Source: Cymbomonas tetramitiformis
Lineage: Eukaryota > Chlorophyta > Pyramimonadophyceae > Pyramimonadales > Pyramimonadaceae
DNA length: 64,000 nucleotides
Assembly: GCA_001247695.2 (NCBI GenBank)
Contig: LGRX02015114.1
Location: forward strand, 22,855-86,854
Direction: 5' to 3'
A program made the translations under genes and the position numbers. Positions 10,967 through 21,358 of this stretch are shown here, piece by piece; within the stretch, counting starts at the first letter, position 1; each line of letters begins with the position of its first letter. The notes beneath the pieces were generated by a model. It was given only the letters and a program-made list of their open reading frames with translations, ran no database searches and was not told the DNA's origin.

Positions 10967-12419
10967 GACAGTAAAACCCATGCCATGTCAGCATGTCTGC
11001 CAGGTGAATTTTTTTCGTCGTGTCGCAAACCCATGCCATGTCAGCATGTTGCGAAAGTCTGGAACCAGTCGCATCGCAATTGTCGCGAGGGAGCCACACT
11101 TAAGGGCTTTTTGTGGTGCAGTTTTTTAATTTACCAATATATAAATCGAAACTGATCGCGTCGCTGATTGGCTTATCCATCGTCTGCAAAACCATCTCGT
11201 TTTTGTCGTGTGATCCCTTTCCCTTGTCGTCCCATATTCATGGTGCCTATCTCAGGCGCTCGCACTTCTTATTGGCGGTTATGGGCGATCAGTCCAAAAC
11301 ATCTCATGTAAGCCACCCTGAAATCTGTAGCACGTGCGCCTTCTATAATTATACAAAAAAAACGTGCTCCTTGTACGTGCACAGTCAGCTTATGGTATTT
11401 CGCGTGTGACCCATATTCATGGAGTTTATCTAATCTCATGGCTTCTCTGATTGGCGATCGGTCGGAAATATCTTTTATACGCCATCTGAAATCTGTCGCG
11501 CTGATAACTTCTGCATGAATATCCATAATTCGATACTACGCCCAGGAATATTCTATGCGTCTCTGATTGGCGGCAATGCTCCACCGATTTGTATAACTCT
11601 CCTGCTTGCCATCTTAAGGTGACCGGTGTGGACTGCAATATAATTATATATGGGCGGTTACTCCCGATCTGACAGGGAAATCACACTGTTTCCGTAAAAA
11701 AGGGCCCCAAAGGTGGACAGTTCTGGTAGTATGGTGTGCGTCGATGTCACTTTTTCCAGGAAAACCTGTTTCGCTCCTATAAGGGAAACGCAGGACCTTG
11801 CAGCTTTTTTTTGAAAAAGCTGCGAACCGTCGGTGTATAATGTTGAGTATAATCGGATCTGTTTGCGACACGACAAAAAAAATACACCTCGCGACACAAA
11901 AAAGGCGCTTCCTGTTCATGCACCACCAAAGAAACCTTATGGGTCAGATACTGGATTGACTTCAATGGGTGAGAATAAGGCTGGGGTGTCTGAAGAGACG
12001 AAGAGGCAACCTAGGAAATATCCGAGATGTTGGACACATGAGTATATAACTCAATTGAAATGCTCCATAAGCAGTGACAGTGATGAAGAAGAAGTGCTTG
12101 ACGTGGCTCCTCGTAGGAAGAAAGCAAAGATCAGCAAGGGACAATGAAATCAACTGTCTTGATTAGGATTGTCCAAATGCAGATTCTCTCATTAGGATTT
12201 GTATAGGTGGCAGATGATGATATGCCAGCCGACATGGGACAGATCGATTAGAGATATGAACTGCGCGACTTGAAAGTATAAGACTTGAATATTGCCCATT
12301 TGGAGGCTGTTCTAACTTGAAGTAACTATTTGGAGGAGCTGTTGCTCAACCTGTTAATTTACTGGTCAATCTTTCCTGCCATAAAGATATTGCAATTGCT
12401 TGAATTGTAGCCTTGTTCA

Positions 12420-13273
12420 ACTGTTTATCTAGAACATTGCAATTTTGTACACTGCAAAATTGCCGACTACGGACCTGTGCCCCAAGATTGAAGCAGATTA
12501 ACCTCTGACTGACCCTTGAGCTTTGGCTCGGATACAGTCACGTGCTCAAGAAGTCTGCACTTGGAAGTGGTATTGCTCTGCGCCCTTTTGCCCCATGACT
12601 TTCACCCTGCATGCAAACAGGCGACTTTCCAAGACTGTTATGCTGCAAAATGATCAGAAAGGGGGAAAAGAGGTCGCCAGCAACTTAAATTTACCGGGAT
12701 TAACAGCCAGATTGACCCGAACGGAGAAGTGGAAAGTGCACAAGTGGTCAGATTGAGAAAAGAGGACCTCAGAGACAGTTTTAACGTGGACACAAAAATT
12801 CCAGACGTTTCTTGATAGTTTTTTGTCGTTTGGAACCTGGCCCCGACACCTGGGTCCTCATAGATCGCTACATTTTAAATTGGGATGGCCGATCGGCACG
12901 ACAGAGCCAAATTAGACAATTTTGAGCCCATCGGACTACATAGGGGGAAACGAGAGCCCAGAAGGAGAATTTTCTATTTTTTTATATTCTTTGAAAGAAA
13001 ACAATAGTCTCCAACACTGGGACCTGGTCAATTTGTCTGGATTGCTCCGGGATGGCCGCCAAGAAATTAGCCAAACTGCCGATTAACACTCAATTTTTGA
13101 AATTTGACCACCACAAACCGCATTTCACTCTGGAAAGCATATTTCTTCGTTCACCCCGACTTCCACTGCTAAGATGAATTGTTTTTCTGAGTGTTCTGGG
13201 GGAATTTGCCCAAATTGGACAGATTTGACTTCCCCAACGGTCAGATTTACACTTTTCCACTCCTAATTTCGAC
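12420..13273 (+). other. Retrotransposon leader between left LTR and gag
   Basis: About 850 bp without a long open frame. This is where the primer-binding site and packaging signals would be expected. No TGG-initiated tRNA complement is apparent in the first 20 bases, so priming may use an internal tRNA site or another mechanism. Confidence 0.6.
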
Positions 13274-16200
13274 ATGATGCAGAACGCCAACACTGGACGC
13301 TCCCCTCCAACGTCGCCCACGTCGACTCCCAGGCGTACAAGGGGACGGCAGGCCAGTCAGCGCAGTACGAGAGGTGCTGCAGCCACTGGAACCACTGGCA
13401 AGGGGGCGAAGGGCACCTACAAGGCGCCCTCTCCGGGTCAGCCGCCGCAGGCTGCGACAGCAGCAGGTGCGCCAAGCTTCCAGATACCCAAGAAGAAGTC
13501 GACCCTGTCAGCTGATGCTCCTGAGTTTAACAGCGTGACTCCTCTGGCTCTGGATTCTGGAACAGCTTGTGTGACACCTCCCCTGGAGGAGGCTGTAACG
13601 GTACCTAAACAGCACCCTAATCCGCCTCTGCGTCCTGCAAGAGCGGCGTCACCACGGGTGCTGACTGTTGACACCCCTGGTGCAGGGCGAAACATGAGAG
13701 CGACTCCCCAGCGGTATGTCAACTCAACCTCTCCTTTCCCTGGCATCCTGCGACTGTCCGGAAGCCGCGACCTGAGCCCTCCAGCTCCGCGCCAGCGAAG
13801 CCCGCCTCGGACTCGAGACCGGACCCCGCCACCGCCGCGCTGCAGGAGCCCACCGCGGACGCGCGACATGAGTCCTCCAGCTCCAAGACCGCGAAGCCCT
13901 TTGACATCCTACAGGACTCCACATACTTGGTCTGGAGCTACGGTGATGACCTCCCCGCACGGCCAGCTGCCCACGCCATTCCTCGAGAACGCGCTTCAGG
14001 CTGAGTCCGCGGGAGCAGCCTCTGCGGGACCATCTCTACCTGCTGACCGACCACCTCGCGACTCGATCGCTGCGCGCGAAATGACCGAGGTCAACATTGC
14101 AGCACTTGAGCAGGACATGCAGAATGAGGCGAACGAGCAGAGACCAGGACTTCGCCAATTTCCCTCCCGCTCCGATGTGGCCAACTGGCGAAAGCGCCAG
14201 CAGCAGGGTGAGAATCTCGCCTGGACTCCGCGCCCTAACCAAGGGGGTGTGGGGGCAGCGGGGAGGTCAGAGGACATGCACCAACGCATTGCTGGCGAAC
14301 CCATGGCACACTCAATGCATCCAACTCCCTCCTCAACAAGCAACGGGGAGGTGAGGGCAGCGGGGAGGACAGGTGGCTCCGGCTTGACAGGTGGCCCACG
14401 CCACATAAGCATTGCATGTTCTGGGCATTCGCTGACATCGCCGCTTACGGAGAAGGTGAACGGTGACTCTCTGACCTCACCGATTACCGATACCGTTACG
14501 GAACCTAAGGTGATCGGTGACTCTATGGCAAGGTTATCGGTGACTTTCGAGTCCGAGAAAGACAGCGAGGCAACTTCATTGACGCCTTCACCGACTCAGG
14601 CGACTACGGAGGCAGCTACGGTTACGGATATGCTCGAGTCCCTGTTGAACAGCGAGTCCAGACCTTTGACTACCTCGCTGACCTCAACAACTACGGATAT
14701 GCCCGAGTCCCTGTTGAACCGCGAGTCCAGACCTTTGACTACCTCGCTGACCTCAACAACTACGGAGCAGCCAGTCAGCACAGTCAGCTCAGTCAGTTAC
14801 GCCGACCTCGCACTCAGGCGTGGCGTTGGACTCGCAGCCTACCAGCCGCCTCCTCTTCCAGTCATCGAACCCCCTTCTCAAGCAGATGTCCTCAGCAGAA
14901 TTCCAGTCAGAAACTTACCTCTGAACCAGCTTTCTCGCCGGGAGAGGCGCCATCAGCGATGGGAACAGAATCAGCAGCGCCTGGCAGAACAGCGCAGAGC
15001 ACTCTTCTCTGACCCCGCCTCAGCCAGAACGCCCTCAGATGCCTCGGTCCCCGCGCTGAACCATCAGCATCAATCCCTAATGCAGAATCAGATGATGTTA
15101 GAAGTATCAGAGTACATGCAAAATCTACATCAGCAAGTGCTCCAACACTATCCTCATCTGACTTCAGTTCTACCATCGGTGGGCGCTCCACCTATGACGC
15201 CCTACCAGCACACCTTAGGATGGGCGAGCGGTTTACCAGGTGCACCGGCGCCAGCTGCTGGATCAGGTCCTTGGCTGGTACCAGCACCGGCTCAACCGGC
15301 TCCAACACCGGCTCAACCGGCTCCGGCACCGGCTCATCCGGCGCCGGCACCATTTCAGCCAGATCCACCGGCTACCGGCGCATCGCCTTCTGACTCCGCT
15401 GAGCCTGATCATCCGTCACCAGGAAACTCGCCCCCGCCTTCAGACAATGGTGAACCACGACACAGGCGTCTAGATGTGTTGCTATGGACTTTAGAAGGAG
15501 CCTCCTTCTGGTTGAGAAATCACCTGTCCTCTTCCTCCGCAGTGACTGTCAGCCACGGCGCTGAGGCACAATATTCTTACCGACTGCCAACCATGCCTGG
15601 AAGCGCCAGTCACTTCATAACCGATACAAATCGGATTTGGATGACTATGCGACACATCGGAGTGGACATCCAAGACCTGGCGCAGCATGGGTCAGTGCAT
15701 ACTCCTGTGCGCCTGACTGAGATTGAGGACAGTGACGCTTTCACTCTGGAAGTGGAGAAAACGCAAGTGGATGAAGCGCGGCGTTGCGCGGAAAGCCGTA
15801 CTGGAACTCAGCAGAGACGCCTGCCATTGTACTCCTGGGTGACCATCGCGGAAAATGCCTTAGAGTCCGAGTTGACAGAATTTGACCCCCTGGGACTCCA
15901 AATTTGGGCAGCATTTTCATCCTCCGAGGCGTACTTGTTTCGAGGAATGGCGGCTGGCCACCAACCAACTCCCGCCACAGTACCAGCTAGACTGGGCGTC
16001 AACCGGTTTCCCTCTGGTGTTCCCAGCGCAGAAGAGTACAGATCGCCTGGAAATTCCTTGCCAGCGGCCCCGGGACTCCTGCCAGTGGACCAGCGCCTTT
16101 CTCAATTTCCAGGGCACCACGATCTTATGGGAGCGGCTTCTCCAGGCGATGTCTACCGTGAATCCAAGACAGTGGCTGATGTGCTCAAGCTGATCAGAGA

Positions 16201-17296
16201 CATTCCTATGTACCCCTCCTCCGCTGAGCTAATCACCACTGACGCTGACATTGCCGCACTTCCACCTTTTTCTGAAGCGCTGGTCAATTTTCTGTCAATG
16301 GGCGTAGTCACCTTCGCCCTGGGTCGCATGAGTGCTTATCGCCTAGACCTGACCATGATCACCATGCCGGAGATCTTGAAGGAAGTGGCGCAACGCAAAC
16401 TGCAGCCGCGATCCCTGACTTTTCTCAAGCAAGGTGGTATGTTGAACTCGGAGGCCTGGAACCGGCGTTACGCCACTTTGGCGCCTTTCCTGGCCGACGT
16501 AGCCAGGAGCGTACTGGATGACATCGCGCTGGTAGGACTAGCGGGGACCGTGATGCGCATGGCGCAGCGACGCGAAGAGACTGCGCGTTTGTTCGCCACT
16601 CGTCTGGTATCCTGGCACGAGGTAGTGCAGTTATTGGCAGACGCCATGCCAAACTGCCACGCCATCAGCCAGCAGCAGCTATTGTATCAGTTCTGGTCTG
16701 GACTGCGACTGAAGCAAGCTGTGATGGATCGCCTCATTGAGGATCGGTTGGATCTGCAAAGTCCAGCGAATTGGGAGAGCAATCATCCCGGATCCACCGC
16801 GCTGCAGCATATCATCACTGTGGCCACCAAATTGGAGCGCAGTGAAGCTCTAACCGCAGCGCGAACCTCTCCCGCCTCGGCACCTGCGAACCGAAGTCCT
16901 GCCTGGAGGAATGGTCGCTCGTCCTCCAGACTTAACGCCGTGCAGGACGCTGGGGAGGAAGACACTACTGACCTCGACCCCGCCGACCTCAGGGTGCAGC
17001 ATGCCGTGCCGCCCAGCCCGGCGGGATTGACCAGGCCGCCACGCCGATGCTACGTCTGCAACTCTGACTCCCATTTATGGGCTAACTGCCCCGACGAGGC
17101 CAAAAAACGAGCCTGGATTGCTGACGCCCCAGCTCGTTTGGCACGCCGCCGCGCTGCAAATGAATCTCATATCGCAGCGCTGGAGACAGAATGGGAGGAT
17201 TTGGAAGATGAAGCGGAAGCGCTGGAGTATTTTCAGAACGAGGAATCGGCCGCAGCGTCCTCCTCGGGTCAGCAATCTGCGGAGGAGGAGGACTGA
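13274..17296 (+). CDS. gag: Gag polyprotein (1340 aa) with CCHC zinc knuckle
   Basis: This is the structural capsid/nucleocapsid protein of the retrotransposon. The first 900 residues or so are Pro/Ser/Thr-rich and low in complexity. They include RSPPRTRDMSPP-like repeats around residues 175-210, a duplicated 23-residue segment (around 14630-14765) containing SRPLTTSLTSTTT, and a PAPAQPAP run near residue 680. The C-terminal third is folded-looking, with WHEVVQLL and LLYQFWSGLRLKQAV resembling the retrotransposon gag helical region. A knuckle of the form C-X2-C-X4-H-X4-C (CYVCNSDSHLWANC) lies at about residues 1259-1272. The tail is acidic. ATG 13274 is the first Met of the frame. The length is far above that of a usual Ty3 gag (300-500 aa). 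Confidence 0.88.
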   Translation: MMQNANTGRSPPTSPTSTPRRTRGRQASQRSTRGAAATGTTGKGAKGTYKAPSPGQPPQAATAAGAPSFQIPKKKSTLSADAPEFNSVTPLALDSGTACVTPPLEEAVTVPKQHPNPPLRPARAASPRVLTVDTPGAGRNMRATPQRYVNSTSPFPGILRLSGSRDLSPPAPRQRSPPRTRDRTPPPPRCRSPPRTRDMSPPAPRPRSPLTSYRTPHTWSGATVMTSPHGQLPTPFLENALQAESAGAASAGPSLPADRPPRDSIAAREMTEVNIAALEQDMQNEANEQRPGLRQFPSRSDVANWRKRQQQGENLAWTPRPNQGGVGAAGRSEDMHQRIAGEPMAHSMHPTPSSTSNGEVRAAGRTGGSGLTGGPRHISIACSGHSLTSPLTEKVNGDSLTSPITDTVTEPKVIGDSMARLSVTFESEKDSEATSLTPSPTQATTEAATVTDMLESLLNSESRPLTTSLTSTTTDMPESLLNRESRPLTTSLTSTTTEQPVSTVSSVSYADLALRRGVGLAAYQPPPLPVIEPPSQADVLSRIPVRNLPLNQLSRRERRHQRWEQNQQRLAEQRRALFSDPASARTPSDASVPALNHQHQSLMQNQMMLEVSEYMQNLHQQVLQHYPHLTSVLPSVGAPPMTPYQHTLGWASGLPGAPAPAAGSGPWLVPAPAQPAPTPAQPAPAPAHPAPAPFQPDPPATGASPSDSAEPDHPSPGNSPPPSDNGEPRHRRLDVLLWTLEGASFWLRNHLSSSSAVTVSHGAEAQYSYRLPTMPGSASHFITDTNRIWMTMRHIGVDIQDLAQHGSVHTPVRLTEIEDSDAFTLEVEKTQVDEARRCAESRTGTQQRRLPLYSWVTIAENALESELTEFDPLGLQIWAAFSSSEAYLFRGMAAGHQPTPATVPARLGVNRFPSGVPSAEEYRSPGNSLPAAPGLLPVDQRLSQFPGHHDLMGAASPGDVYRESKTVADVLKLIRDIPMYPSSAELITTDADIAALPPFSEALVNFLSMGVVTFALGRMSAYRLDLTMITMPEILKEVAQRKLQPRSLTFLKQGGMLNSEAWNRRYATLAPFLADVARSVLDDIALVGLAGTVMRMAQRREETARLFATRLVSWHEVVQLLADAMPNCHAISQQQLLYQFWSGLRLKQAVMDRLIEDRLDLQSPANWESNHPGSTALQHIITVATKLERSEALTAARTSPASAPANRSPAWRNGRSSSRLNAVQDAGEEDTTDLDPADLRVQHAVPPSPAGLTRPPRRCYVCNSDSHLWANCPDEAKKRAWIADAPARLARRRAANESHIAALETEWEDLEDEAEALEYFQNEESAAASSSGQQSAEEED

Positions 17297-17330
17297 GTGT
17301 CCTCCCGCCGGCGGGACGCCGGCGACAGGG
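17275..17330 (+). promoter_or_regulatory. Candidate -1 frameshift region with GC hairpin at gag/pro junction
   Basis: Gag stops at 17294-17296. The next frame (one base back) is open through the gag stop and continues into the protease-containing ORF. Just downstream, GCCGGC - GGGAC - GCCGGC can form a very stable stem-loop (17307-17323). A -1 shift within the purine-rich GAGGAGGAGGAC stretch would give a Gag-Pro fusion. The slippery site is not a canonical heptamer, so reinitiation at ATG 17335 is an alternative. Confidence 0.5.
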
Positions 17331-17334
17331 CGGT

Positions 17335-19627
17335 ATGGGTAACCGCCCCTGGGCAAGGAGTACAGCCTTCGCCCACAACCGAGGGAATATCCAGCAGGAT
17401 CCTCCGCCACCCCCCAACCCTCTGGCCGCTCGAGGATATGGATTCACCTGGTCTGCCGATCAGAGGCGACAACGCCATCTCGACAGAACCAGAACCCTAC
17501 GGGATGAACCCTCGTTGACCAGTACCGCTGTTTACACAGCGAACCTTTCCACTGAGCAGAGCCGGCGAGAACATCACTTGGTGTCCCGGCGCCATCAGCG
17601 GTCGCCACGAAGGTCACCCACTTCGTCGCCTGAGCGCTCCAAGCCTCCCGTTATGTTCAGTGTAGATCGCTCCCTTGGAACTGGTGATCGCTATCCAGCT
17701 CCACGACGCGAGCGTGGCGAAACGCCCCGCGTTGACCCCACAGACCTTGGGGATAACCCTAACCCTAACCCTAACCCTAACCCTAACCCTAACCCTAACC
17801 CTGAGACATCAGTACTGGCAGCACTGGATGAGGATGATGGTCAGGAGGAGGAGACCCAGTGGACCTTCAACCCACTCAACACCCCCTGGCGGCACACTCC
17901 TCGGCAGCGAGTACCGAGGAAAGCTCCGGTGGAGAGGATGCGAGCCTTGAGGCAGCGGATCCAGGATGTAACGCTACCCGCTGTTTCACACCCTCTGGAC
18001 GACAGTGGGGAGGAAGGGGGTGGAACTTCAAAAACTGGCCCAGCTTCCGAAACCCCACCTTTTAAACTTCGACCTGAGGTGTTTCCTTCGACGTCTCGAC
18101 CAGCAGCGTGTCCAACCTGGGCAGGAAGGGCGTCAACCCCAAGCGCAGAGCGCCCTACGAGCGCAGCGCGCAAGCGCACTGGAAAACCTCGCAGCAGAAC
18201 TCCGAAGACTGTACGAGACCGACTGCAGCATGAGGCAGAGGTTACGAGGTTGGGAGATGAACCCCCAGGACTTCGAGCGGAGTCACTGGCGGATCGCACG
18301 CGCGCTTGGAGAGAGATGACGCACCCGGAGCACATGGCCGCGGCAGCGCTGGTAAAGGAGAATGAGAAATGGAGAGATGCATGGGTACCCGAAGGGTGGC
18401 GCAGATATCGCCGCCGCTGGTACAGATGGCATGGGAAGGTCACCCCTGACCTGACGATAACCGAAGGAGCAGTTCAGCTATCTCTGGAGACCGAGTGCGG
18501 TACTATCCCAGGTTCTGGTGGAGATGTAGGAATTCCAGACGCCTGGTGCAGTCTATACCGGGCGCACCAATGGAACCAGCGAGAAAGGGAAGCTGCGGAA
18601 GAGGCGGCTCACCTGGCCCTACCATCAACAGCAAGTGATTCATTCTCCCTGGACTCAGCGGAACCATCAGAGGCGAATCCAGCGACAACTCTGGATTTGA
18701 CCTTATCTCCATCCAGTTCTCAGCCCGCAACTTCTGGGGACATTTCAGACCTCGAGGACTCCCAGCGGTCGCTCAACTTCACGCAGCAGTTGATGGAGCG
18801 ACAGCTGGCCATCGCCAGATCGGAGAACAATCCAAGTGTGCTGACAACGGTGACAGAAGGAGTGGAGCCGACTCCCCTGAAAACCATCCAGGAGGAAACC
18901 CACCTGGAACTGCTACTAACCATTCAGAAACAGCAACGCCATCGTCTGCGGCCGATCCTGGAAGGTAATGAAGCAGTGGCAGCACCAGCGAACGTCACCG
19001 ACGCTCAGGCGGCACCGCGGGAAGAAGAAACCCCCTCTTTCACTCCAAAGTCCGAACCAGAAGATAGCTCTGGGGAGGAAGAGGAGGAAGAGATTTCCAT
19101 CCAACCTCTTCGCTCTTACCCTCTGGAAAGCCGCACGCAGAGCCGCGCCAGACGACGCGCTCAAGGACAGGAGCGACGCGCCAAGGAGCGACAGCTACAA
19201 GCAGATCGCGAACTGGAAGGTGGATGGTACTTTGGTCCGGATCATCGTTCTCAGCCTGCACCACCGCGCACAAGACCTATCCGGTCTAAACAGCGCGTAC
19301 CTTTGCATCACCCAGTACGAGCAGCCATCTGTGCACATCTGCGACGCGATGGTCAAGTAATGTGGAACCAGGACAGTCAGCTAACTGCGATTCGGGACAA
19401 AGAGGGAACGCTGCTATTGGTGTTCTGGGCCTTGCTGAAGGGACAGCGAGTGCGCGTGCTGGTGGATTCTGGGGCCTCGGATGAATTCATCTCCAGTGAG
19501 TGCGTCAAGAGATTGAACCTCACAGTTCGCACTAATGGAATGCCGCTGAACGTTACCCTGGCGGATGGGTCAGTGCAGACCTCTGCGCAAGTCGCTTACG
19601 GCAAGCTGACCGCCGAGACTTCAGAGG
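17335..19627 (+). pseudogene. pro: Arg-rich region plus aspartic protease, 5' part of interrupted pol
   Basis: The frame encodes about 765 residues and ends shortly after a transposon junction. The first 650 or so are low-complexity and Arg/Pro/Glu-rich. They include a (Asn-Pro)8 stretch and an acidic GEEEEEEE-like segment, and their function is unknown. Near residues 700-720 is VRVLVDSGASDEFIS, the retropepsin-type active site (D-S-G-A), followed by typical protease strands up to VAYGKLTAETSEG. There the 1.9 kb element enters, and the frame ends at a stop inside it (19641). If the insertion and one 9-bp copy are ignored, the same frame continues into the RT segment. Whether translation starts at ATG 17335 or by frameshift from gag is open. 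Confidence 0.8.
17755..17802. repeat. (AACCCT)8 telomere-like array inside coding sequence
   Basis: Eight perfect AACCCT hexamers (TTAGGG on the other strand) lie in frame and encode alternating Asn and Pro. The array is 48 bp and uninterrupted. It is in the middle of the retrotransposon coding region, far from any chromosome end in this window. Confidence 0.95.
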
Positions 19628-19924
19628 GGAAAAATATTTAATTTAGATTATTTATTGCTGATTTTAGATTAACTCTTTTTCATGTTGATTTTAGATTAAG
19701 TTTTCTTTATGTCATCCGGCTATGCCCATGCCCGGTGGTCCTTTTCACGACTCCTGTTCAAATCATGTGCACACAGGTCAAACGCACTAGTTCCCGCTAG
19801 CCATCATGAGGAAGCCTCCAAAAAGCTTTGTTCGCTGGCGTGTTCTGCTTTTAAAAAAGGCCCCTGTACTTCTTCTATATCCTAAACCCTTTGACTTGCC
19901 TTTTACCGCTGCACGCGACCGGCA

Positions 19925-20125
19925 AGCATCTTTGAAACTTCCGAGTTTCAAAGATGCGTTTTGTATTTTGGGTGCACCCTAATTTTACAAAACGGCCGAG
20001 CGCTTCCCGTTTGTGCGGGATATTCACATTTATTCCATGGAATATTTCATATGGATTAACACACATAAGCACGAAGGCATCGGCCACGCATCTTTGAAAC
20101 TAACGAGTTTCAAAGATGCGTTTTT
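19925..20125. repeat. Two CATCTTTGAAA palindromes
   Basis: CATCTTTGAAACTTCCGAG-TTTCAAAGATG (near 19927-19956) and a second version with CTAACGAG as its centre (near 20090-20120) are separated by about 160 bp. Both are followed by related CGTTTT...TTGGGTGC sequence, so they are diverged units of the internal repeat of this element. Confidence 0.65.
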
Positions 20126-20267
20126 TGTCATTTGGGTGCGCATACCCAAATAACAAATCAGCCGAGCGCTTCCCGTTGGCGTGGGGTATTCAACGCTTGA
20201 ATGTTGAATATTCATTGTAATATGAGTTAGCAAGCGAGGTTGCAAAGGCATCGGGACAGAATCTACG

Positions 20268-21180
20268 AAACTGTCCTATGCCTTTGCCTTTGGGTTTGGG
20301 TTCGAAGTGACACCCAAACCCAAAGATGCCAAACAGCCGAGGGCTTCCCGTGCGTCCTAACGCACGAAACTTGGCACGAATACTACCATGGTACATATAT
20401 TTAAGTTACCAGAAGCTCAAGGCTTCAAGTTACTTGTGCGCGAAACGCGCAATTTATTTCTAAGGCAGATGTTTTGGGTTTGGGTTCGAACGTGACACCC
20501 AAACCCAAAGATGCCAAACAGCCGAGGGCTTCCCGTGCGTCCTAGAGCACGAAACTTGGCACGAATACTGCCAAGATACATATATTTAAGTTACCAGAAG
20601 CTCAAGGCTTCAAGTTACTTGTGCGCGAAACGCGCAATGTATTTCTAAGGCAGATGTTTTGGGTTTGGGTTCGAACGTGACACCCAAACCCAAAGATGCC
20701 AAACAGCCGAGGGCTTCCCGTGCGTCCTAACGCACGAAACTTGGCACGAATACTACCATGGTACATATATTTAAGTTACCAGAAGCTCAAGGCTTCAAGT
20801 TACTTGTGCGCGAAACGCGCAATGTATTTCTAAGGCAGATGTTTTGGGTTTGGGTTCGAACGTGACACCCAAACCCAAAGATGCCAAACAGCCGAGGGCT
20901 TCCCGTGCGTCCTAGAGCACGAAACTTGGCACGAATACTGCCAAGATACATATTTTTGAGTAACTTGAAGCTCAAGGCTTCAAGTTACTTGTGCGCGAAA
21001 CGCGCAATTTATTTCTAAGGCAGATGTTTTGGGTTTGGGTTCGAACGTGACACCCAAACCCAAAGATGCCAAACAGCCGAGGGCTTCCCGTGCGTCCTAG
21101 AGCACGAAACTTGGCACACATACTGCCAAGATACATATCTTTCAGTAACTTGAAGCTCAAGGCTTCAAGTTACTTACTTT
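20268..21180. repeat. 185-bp tandem repeat array inside TIR element
   Basis: About five units. The word GATGTTTTGGGTTTGGG recurs at 20468, 20653, 20838 and 21023, exactly 185 bp apart, and a partial unit precedes them near 20268. Each unit contains the inverted pair TTTGGGTTTGGGTTCG / CCCAAACCCAAAG, and a second pair GAAGCTCAAGG/CTTCAAGTTAC. Confidence 0.9.
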
Positions 21181-21300
21181 TTTTCAAGCAGAACACGCCG
21201 TGAGTGTCTATTGTGGCAAAGATGGCAAATAATAAAAGTCATTATGCGTAAAGAGTCGTTATTCACGGCCGTGACTTTTAGATTCACGGCCGTGAATCTT

Positions 21301-21358
21301 TCCGAATGGAACCAAAAACCGTTCGATTAAAATCGGACGGTTTTTGGTTCCATTCGGA
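21301..21358. repeat. Long near-perfect hairpin
   Basis: TCCGAATGGAACCAAAAACC and its reverse complement face each other around GTTCGATTAAAATCGGAC. The stem is about 27 bp with one mismatch. It is preceded by two copies of ATTCACGGCCGTGA, itself palindromic, at 21262-21298. Confidence 0.85.

Larger units (their letters stand above)
9471..11912. mobile_element. Non-autonomous Mutator-like DNA transposon in the left LTR
   Basis: This 2442-bp insertion is flanked by the 9-bp duplication TGTTCATGC (9462-9470 and 11913-11921), which is single in the intact right LTR. Its ends form imperfect terminal inverted repeats: the left end reads GGTAGCACTT then TTGTGTCGC, and the right end reads on the complement GGAAGCGCCT then TTGTGTCGC, with further GTCG matches inside. 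No transposase is visible, so it would need one supplied elsewhere. It contains GTCGCA/TGCGAC palindromes near 9510-9590, a perfect hairpin at 10930-10966, and a repeated GCATGCCATGTCAGCATG-like motif near 10980 and 11034. Confidence 0.88.
8653..12147 (+). pseudogene. LTR-encoded acidic protein, copy broken by transposon insertion
   Basis: The first 273 codons correspond to the frame in the right LTR. At 9471 the frame runs into the inserted transposon and stops at 9555. The 3' part resumes at 11913-12147 beyond the insertion. Compared with the right copy it has His for Tyr, Ile for Met and Trp for Arg at three places. The Ile replaces what would be the first in-frame Met of the right copy, so the left copy has no in-frame ATG in its first 170 or so codons. 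Confidence 0.75.
8652..12419 (+). repeat. Left LTR (interrupted by a 2.4 kb transposon)
   Basis: Positions 8652-9470 and 11922-12419, plus one copy of the 9-bp duplicated target, match the right LTR base for base apart from about three substitutions. The insertion lies within the reading frame encoded by the LTR. The LTR ends TTGTTCA at 12419. The leader that follows begins ACTGTTTATC. Confidence 0.92.

Noticed and set aside
17755..17802. Telomeric array as a chromosome end or fusion point
   Set aside because: It is only 48 bp, in frame, and inside an intact open frame.
20268..21180. Regular direct repeats that might suggest a CRISPR array
   Set aside because: Whole 185-bp units repeat without unique spacers, inside a eukaryotic TIR element. 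It is a minisatellite.
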